Shown: positions 1 to 7,902 of the stretch, one piece after another
Position numbering within the stretch: position 1 is the stretch's first letter
How the letters are laid out: each line of letters opens with the position of its first letter
Assembly: GCA_028687545.1 (NCBI GenBank)
Contig: JAQTZZ010000031.1
Location: forward strand, 1-38,723
Direction: 5' to 3'
Length of the DNA stretch: 38,723 bases
Source of the DNA: Candidatus Wallbacteria bacterium
GTDB lineage: Bacteria; Muiribacteriota; JAQTZZ01
Position numbers and translations under genes: made by a program
The notes under the pieces: model-generated
The model's database searches: none
Seen by the model: the letters and a program-made list of their open reading frames with translations, nothing else
Told to the model about the DNA's origin: nothing

Positions 1-742
1 GGCCGGTTCCGATTGGATGGCGGTTGAATTCCGAGGTCCGGATATTCTCTTTTTCATATATATGTTTGGGAATAATTACCGGGGAGAGATGTTCAACAAG
101 ATAAATATCAGGCTTGCTGCAAGCGATTCTGATGGTGTAAGAATTAATTATTTCAACTGTGACTACGTCTGCGAAGTAACTTTTATAACTGCTTCCTAAC
201 TCTGGGTCCATAATTTTATCACAGGTGAATTTGACGTCCTCTGCAGTAAATGGTGCTCCGTCATGCCAGCGGACATCTTTTCTCAAGTGGTAAGTAATCG
301 CAGTATGGTCAGCTGATATTTCCCAGGTTTCAGCCAGTTTGGGAATCAGATTATTATTTTTATCATAGTCAGCCAGGTAATCCATGATCATACAACATAC
401 ATCACCAGATGGAGTGTCTTCTGCCAGCAGAGGATTAAGAGTTACAGGTTCAAGTGATGGCTCAACGAATGTATCCCCGTAAGACGGGGACGGTGAAATC
501 TCACTGGTCTGCGTTTTCAACAGTTCGTGATAGCTGTTTTCGGCCTTCTCCAACACCCTGATGTCCCTGGCTTTTTTCGGGTTGTTGAGAAAAGTCTTGT
601 AATCTGCGCTGGCTGAGGCAGTATCCTTCAGCACATAATGCTCGAACAGGGCTTTCTCCAGGGTGTCCGAATTCGTGGCTGCCGCCAGAAAGACCGGGAG
701 CAGCAGGGAAACTGTCAACAGTTTCAGTCCGGAAACATTCAA
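1..742 (-). CDS. Family 5 extracellular solute-binding protein (oligopeptide type), 3' part beyond window
   Basis: This is the N-terminal 247 codons of an exported peptide/nickel-type ABC transporter binding protein. I chose the TTG at 740-742 because GGGAG lies 7 bases upstream and a hydrophobic signal sequence follows at once (SGLKLLTVSLLLPVFLAAA). After the signal comes a helical segment of about 65 residues (NSDTLEKALFEHYVL... to YHELLKTQ) that the second copy at 7903 lacks. The SBP_bac_5 fold then begins with SPSYGDTF. Family hallmarks visible are LNPLLAED, the block around VRWHDGAPFTAEDVKFT, and HPIGTG, where the window ends. It would deliver peptides to a permease that is not encoded here. 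The family call is secure; the ligand is unknown. Confidence 0.88.
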   Translation of the reverse strand, partial: MNVSGLKLLTVSLLLPVFLAAATNSDTLEKALFEHYVLKDTASASADYKTFLNNPKKARDIRVLEKAENSYHELLKTQTSEISPSPSYGDTFVEPSLEPVTLNPLLAEDTPSGDVCCMIMDYLADYDKNNNLIPKLAETWEISADHTAITYHLRKDVRWHDGAPFTAEDVKFTCDKIMDPELGSSYKSYFADVVTVEIINSYTIRIACSKPDIYLVEHLSPVIIPKHIYEKENIRTSEFNRHPIGTG

Positions 743-790
743 ATTAATTCTCCCACTGTATTGCAAAGAACAGAATTCCATTTTACTGTC

Positions 791-800
791 ATTATATCAA
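791..800 (-). promoter_or_regulatory. Extended -10 promoter of the first solute-binding protein gene
   Basis: On the minus strand this reads TTGATATAAT, a consensus -10 hexamer (791-796) with the TGn extension. It lies about 50 bases upstream of the TTG start. No convincing -35 box is present. The same ten bases precede the second solute-binding protein gene (9610-9619), and TTGATAAAAT precedes the fossil copy at 19192, so the three loci seem to share promoter ancestry. Confidence 0.6.
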
Positions 801-851
801 AAATACAGCGCATTTTGCTGCATTTGTGAAGTGTTTTTCTGAAAGATCGGG

Positions 852-3194
852 TTATTTCAGCTGTGCCGCGATTTCTGCAATAATGCCTGTTTCAGACAAG
901 TGGGTTTCGCGGCATTTCTTCCTCAGCATGTCAAGCGCTGTTTCGCCAGCCCGGTTTTTCGCTCCCGGGTCAGCTCCGGCTTCTCTGAGCGCTTTTAATA
1001 CTGCCACAAATTCTTTGCGAAAATAAGCTTCATATTTATTCAACTCGTCTTCAGTGACAGTCCTGGTAAACGACCCGACCAAACGGTTAACCATGCAATG
1101 CAAAGGCGTGTTTCCGGATCTGTCTGCTGCACGCGGATTGGCCCTGGCGGCGGTCAATGCCAGTGTTTTTTTATAGTATTGATTTTTTATCGCATAAAGC
1201 AATGCGCTGTCGCCGTTTTTATCGGTTGCATCAGGAAAAAATCCGGCATTTACGAGCATCTCCACATATTCGAAACGGCATTCCAGTAATGTGCTTGATT
1301 TTTTTTTATTGAGCGCAGGGCCTCCTTTTTCCAGAAGATATCGCACCATATCCTCATTCCTGATTTCCCGCACTGCCTGGTCGAGCACAGGATCGATCGT
1401 ACTGTTCAGGTCAAAGCCTTTTTTCTCCATCATTCTGGCGACTTCCAGCACCGGGCAGAGCATCAGGAGATTCCAGCCGTTTGAATCCTTGACTTGCGGA
1501 GACCCGCCAGCGTCCAGAAATTTCCGGATCAGGTCAACGTAAATATAGTGATCATCGTCAAACACATCCCTTCTACCATAGTCGTTGCGATTGTCCAGCA
1601 GAACAAGCAGAGGCAGCTGGCCGTCATACTGTTTGTAGTAACCATCTTTTTCAGTGGAAAAATCAAAGGGTTTCAGGATACTGCCGCATTTTTCCAGGAC
1701 TTCCTGAAAAACTTTGTGTTCCTTCATTACCGTACAATTGCGCTCCAGTGGAATAGGAGATCCTTTCGGGCAGATGGTTTTCAAGTATTCAAGGTTATAT
1801 TCATCCCGATTCACTTCCATGATCCCTAATCCTCTGCTGTTTATCGCCCCAGGGTCAGCCCCATTTTCGATCAGGCAGCTGAGAGCTTCCCTGCCAAGTA
1901 TATTGTTGAAAATCGGAGTATTCCCCAGGCTGTCCCTGGCGTTCACATCAGCTCCTGCTTCAATCAGTGCCTTAATAGCGTTGAGTTCGTAGACTCTGTG
2001 CAGCGGGGTTTCATCTAATTCACCGGCCCGCGCATTAGGATCAAGTCCTGATTCCACCATCAATCGGACAATATCTCCGCTCCTTGCGCAATGCAGCAGG
2101 GTGTATCCTGGTTTATCAGCTGCAGTTCCCTTCTGTTTCCTGGATATTTGGTAATTTTCATAAGCTGAAACATCAAGAGGAGTTGTGTATTGTCTGAGAA
2201 GGTCTACATTGCAGCGAAAGATTCTGAGCTTGGGGTCAGCTCCGTGCGAGAGGAGAATGCGCGCTTTTTCCGCTGAATCAGTGCAATAGAAGAGAGGTGG
2301 AATCCCGAAACCATCTGGAAGATTCGGGGACATTCCTAAATCAAGCAGCAATTCGAGCACTGCAGGTGTGATATCTTCACAGTGGATTGGAAAATATCCG
2401 GCTGCATCCGGAAAATCGTATCTGCAGCCTCTGCTGATCAGCAGTTCTGCGATTTCCCTGGTTTTCACGCGCGGCAGTATCTGATACGACCAGCGATCCC
2501 GGAAGCCGACTTCTTTTGATCTGTCAATAGAAGCCGGCTGCTGGAACTTGAATTCCGCACCATTCTTTATCAATATTTCCGCCACATCCATCCTGTCTAC
2601 CCAGGCAAGTGGACTGTAGGGCAGGTAGCCTGGATTAACCGAATGTCCGTGATCAATCAGATATTGCGCCACTTCCGGGCTTTTTACATAACAGAGCTGG
2701 TCAGCCCAGTCGAAATTTCCCTCCCATGATTCCAGCTTTAATTCAGCCGCCAGATCAATGCTGTGGACAGCAGGCACCATTTCAGGGTGGAGCTTGATTT
2801 TCCCTTTTTTTTGCATGGCTTTGAGCAGTTCTTCATCCTGAGAGTCTCTCAATATGAGGTAAAGATCAGGGTCACTTTCCTTGCTGAAATCTCTGGCCGG
2901 GAATTCGGCTCTTCCCAGCAGGTATTTCAGCGCATCAAGTCTCTTGGCCTGGATTCCTGCATTAAAAGCTGACAGCAGCACTTCAGCCGTCTTATCTGTA
3001 ATCCTGTCGATCAGGCTGCCAAACAGGGAAATTTCACCTGTTACCACTGCCAATCGGATCTGTTCCAGCAGCGGTTTTTCCAGAATCTGGTCAACCGCAG
3101 TTTCCGGGACAGAACAATGGACTTTCAGCGTAACCAGAAGCACTGCCAGGAAAAAATTGAACTTGCTGAATCCAATGCATTTTTTATTACTCAT
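852..3194 (-). CDS. Exported multi-ankyrin-repeat protein, copy 1 of a tandem triplet
   Basis: This 780-residue exported protein is built largely of ankyrin repeats. The ATG at 3192-3194 is preferred over in-frame codons further upstream because GGAGG precedes it and a signal peptide follows (MSNKKCIGFSKFNFFLAVLL...). About 190 N-terminal residues form a module shared with the next two genes (EQIRLA, DRITDKTAEVLLSAFNAG, GRAEFPARDFSK, VKSPEVAQYLIDHG). Ankyrin units follow, for example ALIEAGADVNARDSLGNTP, GADPGAINSRG and LREAGADPGAKNRAGETAL. A middle block containing PFDFSTEKD is shared with copy 3 but not copy 2. The protein ends AAQLK, unlike MKLLE in the other two. Ankyrins bind proteins, so a role in the periplasm or on an outside target is plausible; the partner is unknown. 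It is probably co-transcribed from the promoter at 7842. Confidence 0.88.
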   Translation of the reverse strand: MSNKKCIGFSKFNFFLAVLLVTLKVHCSVPETAVDQILEKPLLEQIRLAVVTGEISLFGSLIDRITDKTAEVLLSAFNAGIQAKRLDALKYLLGRAEFPARDFSKESDPDLYLILRDSQDEELLKAMQKKGKIKLHPEMVPAVHSIDLAAELKLESWEGNFDWADQLCYVKSPEVAQYLIDHGHSVNPGYLPYSPLAWVDRMDVAEILIKNGAEFKFQQPASIDRSKEVGFRDRWSYQILPRVKTREIAELLISRGCRYDFPDAAGYFPIHCEDITPAVLELLLDLGMSPNLPDGFGIPPLFYCTDSAEKARILLSHGADPKLRIFRCNVDLLRQYTTPLDVSAYENYQISRKQKGTAADKPGYTLLHCARSGDIVRLMVESGLDPNARAGELDETPLHRVYELNAIKALIEAGADVNARDSLGNTPIFNNILGREALSCLIENGADPGAINSRGLGIMEVNRDEYNLEYLKTICPKGSPIPLERNCTVMKEHKVFQEVLEKCGSILKPFDFSTEKDGYYKQYDGQLPLLVLLDNRNDYGRRDVFDDDHYIYVDLIRKFLDAGGSPQVKDSNGWNLLMLCPVLEVARMMEKKGFDLNSTIDPVLDQAVREIRNEDMVRYLLEKGGPALNKKKSSTLLECRFEYVEMLVNAGFFPDATDKNGDSALLYAIKNQYYKKTLALTAARANPRAADRSGNTPLHCMVNRLVGSFTRTVTEDELNKYEAYFRKEFVAVLKALREAGADPGAKNRAGETALDMLRKKCRETHLSETGIIAEIAAQLK

Positions 3195-3243
3195 CTGCCT
3201 GCCTCCAATCGACTCAGTCTGAAACGTAATCATTAAAAGCTGA

Positions 3244-5475
3244 CTATTCCAGCAGTTTCATCATTTCAAGCAGCCTGCCCTCTTCGGGAACTCCCTTGTC
3301 GCTGCAGTCATTCCTAAACATTTCCAGAGCGGTCCTGCCCTGATTATCCCTGATCCGGGGGTCTGCCCCCGCCTGCCGCAGCAAATTCAGCATTCGCAAG
3401 GCATAGTCCTGCATGCTGTTCATGGCAGAGTCATCGTTGCCAGACCAGTTGTAGGTGAAATCAAGCACAAGATGATGCAGAACTGTGTATCCACCTTCAC
3501 TGACCAGATTGACATCCGCGCCAGTTGCGATCAATTTTTCTAATCGTCGGTAGCTGTCGGTTTCGGTAAAATTCAGCGCAGCTTCCATCAGCGGAGTGAT
3601 GCCGCAAAGCGAGGCCGAATCCGGTGAAAATCCCGCTTTGACAAGCATATCGATGTATTCTGATCGGCAGAACAGCAGAAAAGGTTGCCTAGCCACTCTG
3701 CCATCTTTGAGTTTGTACCCCTTTTCGCACATCATCAGATCTGGCATTCTTGTTTCCAGCAGATACCGAACCAGGTCTGCATGCCCGATTCCACTGACAG
3801 CATCAACCATGATTTCGAAAATATCTCGCTTCAGTTCAAACCCCTTTTGTTCCAGCATTCGGGCAGTTTCAGGCCTTGGACAGATCCGCAGGAACTCACG
3901 GCAGTCATCCTCATTAACCTTGACTGCTGACTGAGCAAGACATCTGCGAATCCGGTAGATTTTATCCTCGTCGGTCAATCCGTTCTCGTGGCGAAGATAG
4001 TACAGCACGGAAGAAGGAGAAAAGTCTTCCTTCACGCTGGTTTCAGTTTGAGCCTTTATCCTGATTTTACTGCATGTTTTTAAAAGGTCCCTGCACTTGT
4101 CACCAAAATGCACGTCCAGGGCACTTTGCCCCTGGTTGTTTAAGGCATCCGGATCTGCTCCGTGGCTGAGCAGTATTTTCAAACCCTCAGGTTTGAGTTG
4201 TATATTGAACAAAGGCGTGTTTCCCAAGTCATCCCTGGCATTGACATCGGCCCCGGCCTCGATCAGGGCTGAAAGCGCTCCCGGATCAGAGACAGTGTGC
4301 AGCGGTGTTTCGCCCCTCTTTCCTCCGCGCTGATTGGGATCAAGCCCTGAATCCAGCATCAATCGTACGAACTCTTCGTTCCTGGCGCAATGCAGCAAGG
4401 TGTATCCCAGCTTCCCGGCCAGGTCTGACTCCATTTCCGCCGAGTCCATGTGACGATGAAGCCCCCAGCCTAAAATATCATCTGCCTGGATCGGCATTCT
4501 GGCTTTGGGATCTGCTCCGTGTGCGAGCAGCATGCGGGTCTCAACTGTTAAAGATGTGTATTGGAAAAGAATCGGCTCATCGCGGCAATCTGTAATGTTG
4601 AGGGGCATTCCCTGCTCCAGCAGGAGCTTCAGCAGGTCAGGATTTTTCAAAGGCTCAGTAATCGAATAATTCTCATGCCAGTCTGGAAGCTCCCAGCCGC
4701 AATCCTCGCTGATCAGCAGCTGGGCTACTTCCAGGGACCTGGTCTTCAGCAGCGGATGCTGATCCCATGAACAGATAATACTTTCTTCCGACTGAAAATT
4801 GAATTGCTTCGGCATCCTGAAATCTGCTCCGTTCCTGATCAGCACCTGGGCCACATCCGCCCTGTCCACATAAGCCAGCGGTAAATTATCCCATGAGCAT
4901 GAGGTTTTGAAGCCGTTCGGCGAAAATCCGCGGTCGATAAGGTATTGTGCCACTTCCGGGCTTTTCACATAGCAGAGCGGCGACTTATCATCTGTCTTCC
5001 TGTTCCAGGATTCCAGCCTGAGCCGGGACGCCAGCTCTGCGTTATGGATCGCGGTCACCATTTCACGGTGCAGCTTGACTGACCCCTTTGCCAGCAGGCA
5101 GCGGAGCAGTTCTTCGTCCTGTCTGTCGTTCAGCAGGGTGTACAGGTCTGGATCACTGTCTTTGCTGAAATCCCTGGCTGGGAATTCGGCTCTTCCCAGC
5201 AGGCATTTCAGCGCATCCGGTCTTTTGGCTTTACATCCTGCATTAAAAGCTGACAGCAGCACTTCAGCGGTCTTATCTGTAATCCTGTCGATCAAGCTCC
5301 CGAGCAGAGAAATCTCTCCTGTTTCAGCGGCCAGACGGATCTGCTCCTGCAGCGGAACTTCCAGAGTATGGCCTGTGGCAGTTTCCGGAACAGCACAATG
5401 AACTTTCAGCGCGATCAGGAGCATCAGCTGGAAAAAAATGAACCGGCTGAATCCAATGAATTTTTGATTGCTCAT
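3244..5475 (-). CDS. Exported multi-ankyrin-repeat protein, copy 2 of a tandem triplet
   Basis: This 743-residue paralogue of its neighbours starts at ATG 5473-5475 behind a GGCGGGC-type ribosome site, followed by a signal peptide (MSNQKFIGFSRFIFFQLMLL). The N-terminal module is very close to copies 1 and 3. Good ankyrin units include ALIEAGADVNARDDLGNTP, ILLSHGADPDALNNQGQSAL and LRQAGADPRIRDNQGRTAL. The middle differs: the PFDFSTEKD block of copies 1 and 3 is replaced by an unrelated-looking stretch (around SPSSVLYYLRHENGLTDEDK). The C-terminus EMMKLLE matches copy 3. The 49 bases between its stop and the start of copy 1 are nearly identical to the 49 bases between copy 3 and this gene, so the array grew by unequal duplication. 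Function is inferred only as protein binding outside the cytoplasm. Confidence 0.88.
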   Translation of the reverse strand: MSNQKFIGFSRFIFFQLMLLIALKVHCAVPETATGHTLEVPLQEQIRLAAETGEISLLGSLIDRITDKTAEVLLSAFNAGCKAKRPDALKCLLGRAEFPARDFSKDSDPDLYTLLNDRQDEELLRCLLAKGSVKLHREMVTAIHNAELASRLRLESWNRKTDDKSPLCYVKSPEVAQYLIDRGFSPNGFKTSCSWDNLPLAYVDRADVAQVLIRNGADFRMPKQFNFQSEESIICSWDQHPLLKTRSLEVAQLLISEDCGWELPDWHENYSITEPLKNPDLLKLLLEQGMPLNITDCRDEPILFQYTSLTVETRMLLAHGADPKARMPIQADDILGWGLHRHMDSAEMESDLAGKLGYTLLHCARNEEFVRLMLDSGLDPNQRGGKRGETPLHTVSDPGALSALIEAGADVNARDDLGNTPLFNIQLKPEGLKILLSHGADPDALNNQGQSALDVHFGDKCRDLLKTCSKIRIKAQTETSVKEDFSPSSVLYYLRHENGLTDEDKIYRIRRCLAQSAVKVNEDDCREFLRICPRPETARMLEQKGFELKRDIFEIMVDAVSGIGHADLVRYLLETRMPDLMMCEKGYKLKDGRVARQPFLLFCRSEYIDMLVKAGFSPDSASLCGITPLMEAALNFTETDSYRRLEKLIATGADVNLVSEGGYTVLHHLVLDFTYNWSGNDDSAMNSMQDYALRMLNLLRQAGADPRIRDNQGRTALEMFRNDCSDKGVPEEGRLLEMMKLLE

Positions 5476-5524
5476 CTGCCCGCCTCCAATCGACTCAGTC
5501 TGAAACGTAATCATCAAAAGCTGA

Positions 5525-7816
5525 CTATTCCAGCAGTTTCATCATTTCAAGCAGTTTGCCTTCTTCAGGTATGTGTTTTTCGCTGAGTCTTTTCTTCAGC
5601 AGTTCCAGTGCAGTATAGCCGTCCTTGTCTTTCAGCAGAGGATTCGCTCCACCTGCAAGCAGGGCTTTCAACATCAAGATCGCATTATCGGCAAGATAAT
5701 CACTTGGTGCTTGATAGTAGCTCAATTGCATGTAGAAAAACATCGCTACAAAATGCAGCGGCGTATGACCAAACCTGTCTGCAAGATTGGTATCTGCACC
5801 TGCTGCGATCAGTTTTTCGGCTTTTTGAAGATCGTCCGGAAGATGACTCATATATGCTGCCAGATGCAATGGAGTAACTGTGTCATATGTTGCGTCAGGA
5901 TAAAATCCAGCTTTGATGAGCAGATCCATGTATTCGAGACGGCAATTCCGGAGTGAATCGATCTTGGAACTTTTACCCCATCGATCGACACATTTTTCAT
6001 CCTTGAGCCCAGGCCCGCCTTTTTCCAGAAGAAAGCGGATCATTTCCACGTTCCCGCATTCCTCTACTGCGGGATCGAGCATCCAGTGAATATAGTTTCC
6101 AAAGTCGAATCCCTTTTTTTCCAGCATCCTGTAAACTTCGAGCCTGGGGCAGAGCATCAGCAGATTCCGGCCATATCTATCCGTGACCCGCGGGTTTCCG
6201 CCCTGGTCCAGATATTTTCTGATCAGATCAAGGTAAACCTTATCCTCATAGATATTATTGCCTTCTTTTACATTGCATTGGCGGTTTGCCAGCAGCGCAA
6301 CCAGGGGGAGCTCTCCGTCATTTTCCCTTAATTGTCTGTCTTTTTCCGTGCTGAAATCAAAAGGTTCCAGGATACTGGCTCCTTTATCCACTGCCTCCTG
6401 GAAAGCAAGCGGGTTTTGGGTCAAGCTCAGGTTGCGGGAAAAAGGCAGGGCCACTTCTTTGCAGATTGATTTCAGATAGTCCTGACAATAGGTGTCAGGA
6501 TGCATTTCCCTCACACCTATGCCTTTGAGATTCAGCGCTTCCGGATCAGCCCTATGTTCGATCAGGTATTTGAGACCGGCATGATTCAGGTTCCTGTTGA
6601 AAATCGGTGTGTTCCCAAAGCTGTCTCTGGCGTTCAGATCTGCTCCCGCTTCGACCAGAGCTTTCAGGGCATCCAGATCAGTGACTTTGTGCAGTGGGGT
6701 TTCATCGAATTCCCCTCCACGCACATCGGGATCAAGTCCGGATTCAAGCATCAGGCGGGCGAAATCTCCTGTTCTGGCGAGATGCAGCAATGTGTACCCG
6801 GACTTTTCCGTTATCTTTCCATCCGGACTCGCCTTTAAAGGAGCTCTCAGTTTGGGATCTGCTCCTTGCTCCAGCAGAATGCGCGCTTTTTCAGCTGAAT
6901 CGGTGAAATGGAAAAGTGGGGCCAATCCATCTGCATCAGGAAGATTAGGAGAAAGTCCCAGTTCAAGAAGCAGTCCTAGTACAGGAGGAGTGATCCTTTC
7001 ACAGTGGATTGCATAGCTTCCAAAGGAATCCGGAAAATTGTATCCGCAGCCTCTCTTGATCAGCAGTTCTGCGATTTCCCTGGTTTTCACATGCGGCAGT
7101 AACTGATCATCCCATTGACGCCAGCATAAAGCTTCTCTTGTCCTGACATAGGGTGGCGGCTGCTGAAAATTGAATTCCGCACCATTCCTGATCAGCACTT
7201 CTGCCACATCCACCCTGTCCACCCAGGCCAGAGGGCTGGTTGGCAGGTAGCCGTCCTTCGGCGAACAGCCGTGGTCGATTAGATATTGCGCAACTTCCGG
7301 GCTTTTTACAAAGCACAGAGTGTTTAATCTGTTCATTCCCATTTCCCGCGATTCCAGCTTCAGCTCGGCCGCCAGATCGACGCTGTGTATTGCAGGCACG
7401 ATTTCGTGATGGTGCTTGACCGCCCCTTTTTTCAGCATCAGCCTGAGCAGTTCCTCATCTTGCGAATCATTAAGCAAGGAGTAAAGATCAGAGTCACTTC
7501 CCTTGCTGAAATCTCTGGCTGGGAACTCGGCTCTGCCAAGCAGGCATTTCAACACTTCAGGTCTTTTGGCTTTGCAACTGGCATTAAAGGCAGACAGGAG
7601 CACCTCAGCGGTCTTATCGGTAATCTGATCGATCAGGTGTTCGAGCAGGGAAATCTCTCCTGTTTCGGCTGCCAGCCGGATCCGTTCCTGCAGTGGAACT
7701 TCCACAGTTTGTTCCAGGATTGTTCCCGCTGCAGCACAATGAATCCTCAGCGCAAAGAGAAGCACTGGCAGAATAAGAGTGAACCCGCTGATCCCCATGC
7801 ATTTTTTACTGCCCAT
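5525..7816 (-). CDS. Exported multi-ankyrin-repeat protein, copy 3 and promoter-proximal gene of the triplet
   Basis: This 763-residue protein is the first gene transcribed in the ankyrin array. ATG 7814-7816 follows a strong GGAGGAGG site and begins a signal peptide (MGSKKCMGISGFTLILPVLL, then LFALRIHCAAAG). The shared N-terminal module (ERIRLAAETGEISLLEHL, DQITDKTAEVLLSAFNAS) runs to about residue 200. Ankyrin units follow, such as LVEAGADLNARDSFGNTPI, LIAAGADTNLADRFGHTPL and LLAGGANPLLKDKDGYTAL. It carries the PFDFSTEKD middle block like copy 1 and the EMMKLLE end like copy 2, so the triplet is mosaic. Its promoter (7842-7896) has the four-repeat operator also found before the protease and transglutaminase genes. 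Confidence 0.9.
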   Translation of the reverse strand: MGSKKCMGISGFTLILPVLLFALRIHCAAAGTILEQTVEVPLQERIRLAAETGEISLLEHLIDQITDKTAEVLLSAFNASCKAKRPEVLKCLLGRAEFPARDFSKGSDSDLYSLLNDSQDEELLRLMLKKGAVKHHHEIVPAIHSVDLAAELKLESREMGMNRLNTLCFVKSPEVAQYLIDHGCSPKDGYLPTSPLAWVDRVDVAEVLIRNGAEFNFQQPPPYVRTREALCWRQWDDQLLPHVKTREIAELLIKRGCGYNFPDSFGSYAIHCERITPPVLGLLLELGLSPNLPDADGLAPLFHFTDSAEKARILLEQGADPKLRAPLKASPDGKITEKSGYTLLHLARTGDFARLMLESGLDPDVRGGEFDETPLHKVTDLDALKALVEAGADLNARDSFGNTPIFNRNLNHAGLKYLIEHRADPEALNLKGIGVREMHPDTYCQDYLKSICKEVALPFSRNLSLTQNPLAFQEAVDKGASILEPFDFSTEKDRQLRENDGELPLVALLANRQCNVKEGNNIYEDKVYLDLIRKYLDQGGNPRVTDRYGRNLLMLCPRLEVYRMLEKKGFDFGNYIHWMLDPAVEECGNVEMIRFLLEKGGPGLKDEKCVDRWGKSSKIDSLRNCRLEYMDLLIKAGFYPDATYDTVTPLHLAAYMSHLPDDLQKAEKLIAAGADTNLADRFGHTPLHFVAMFFYMQLSYYQAPSDYLADNAILMLKALLAGGANPLLKDKDGYTALELLKKRLSEKHIPEEGKLLEMMKLLE

Positions 7817-7841
7817 ATGTCCTCCTCCAACCCTCTAAGTG

Positions 7842-7896
7842 ATTATACCGAAGCGTTGTAAAGGACTGATGAGGATCATGTAAAAAGAATGTAAAA
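7842..7896 (-). promoter_or_regulatory. Four 11-bp direct repeats plus -10: promoter of the ankyrin array
   Basis: On the minus strand four contiguous 11-base units read TTTTACATTCT (7886-7896), TTTTACATGAT (7875-7885), CCTCATCAGTC (7864-7874) and CTTTACAACGC (7853-7863). Five bases (TTCGG) and a perfect TATAAT (7842-7847) follow. There is no separate -35 box. Repeat length, order and the 5-bp gap match the elements at 14150, 15779 and 25619, although units 3 and 4 are the most diverged of the set. The layout fits activation by a PhoB/OmpR-family dimer. That the regulator encoded at 24885 binds here is inference. Confidence 0.8.
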
Positions 7897-7902
7897 TCCG
7901 GC

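Noticed and set aside
17-199. 60-codon plus-strand frame at the window edge
   Set aside because: It is antisense to the partial solute-binding-protein gene, which has clear family motifs.
1-742. Complete peptide ABC transporter operon
   Set aside because: Two binding proteins are present, but no permease or ATPase gene lies in the window.
7385-7861. 158-codon plus-strand frame
   Set aside because: It is wholly antisense to the third ankyrin gene and its promoter, with no ribosome site and no recognisable family.
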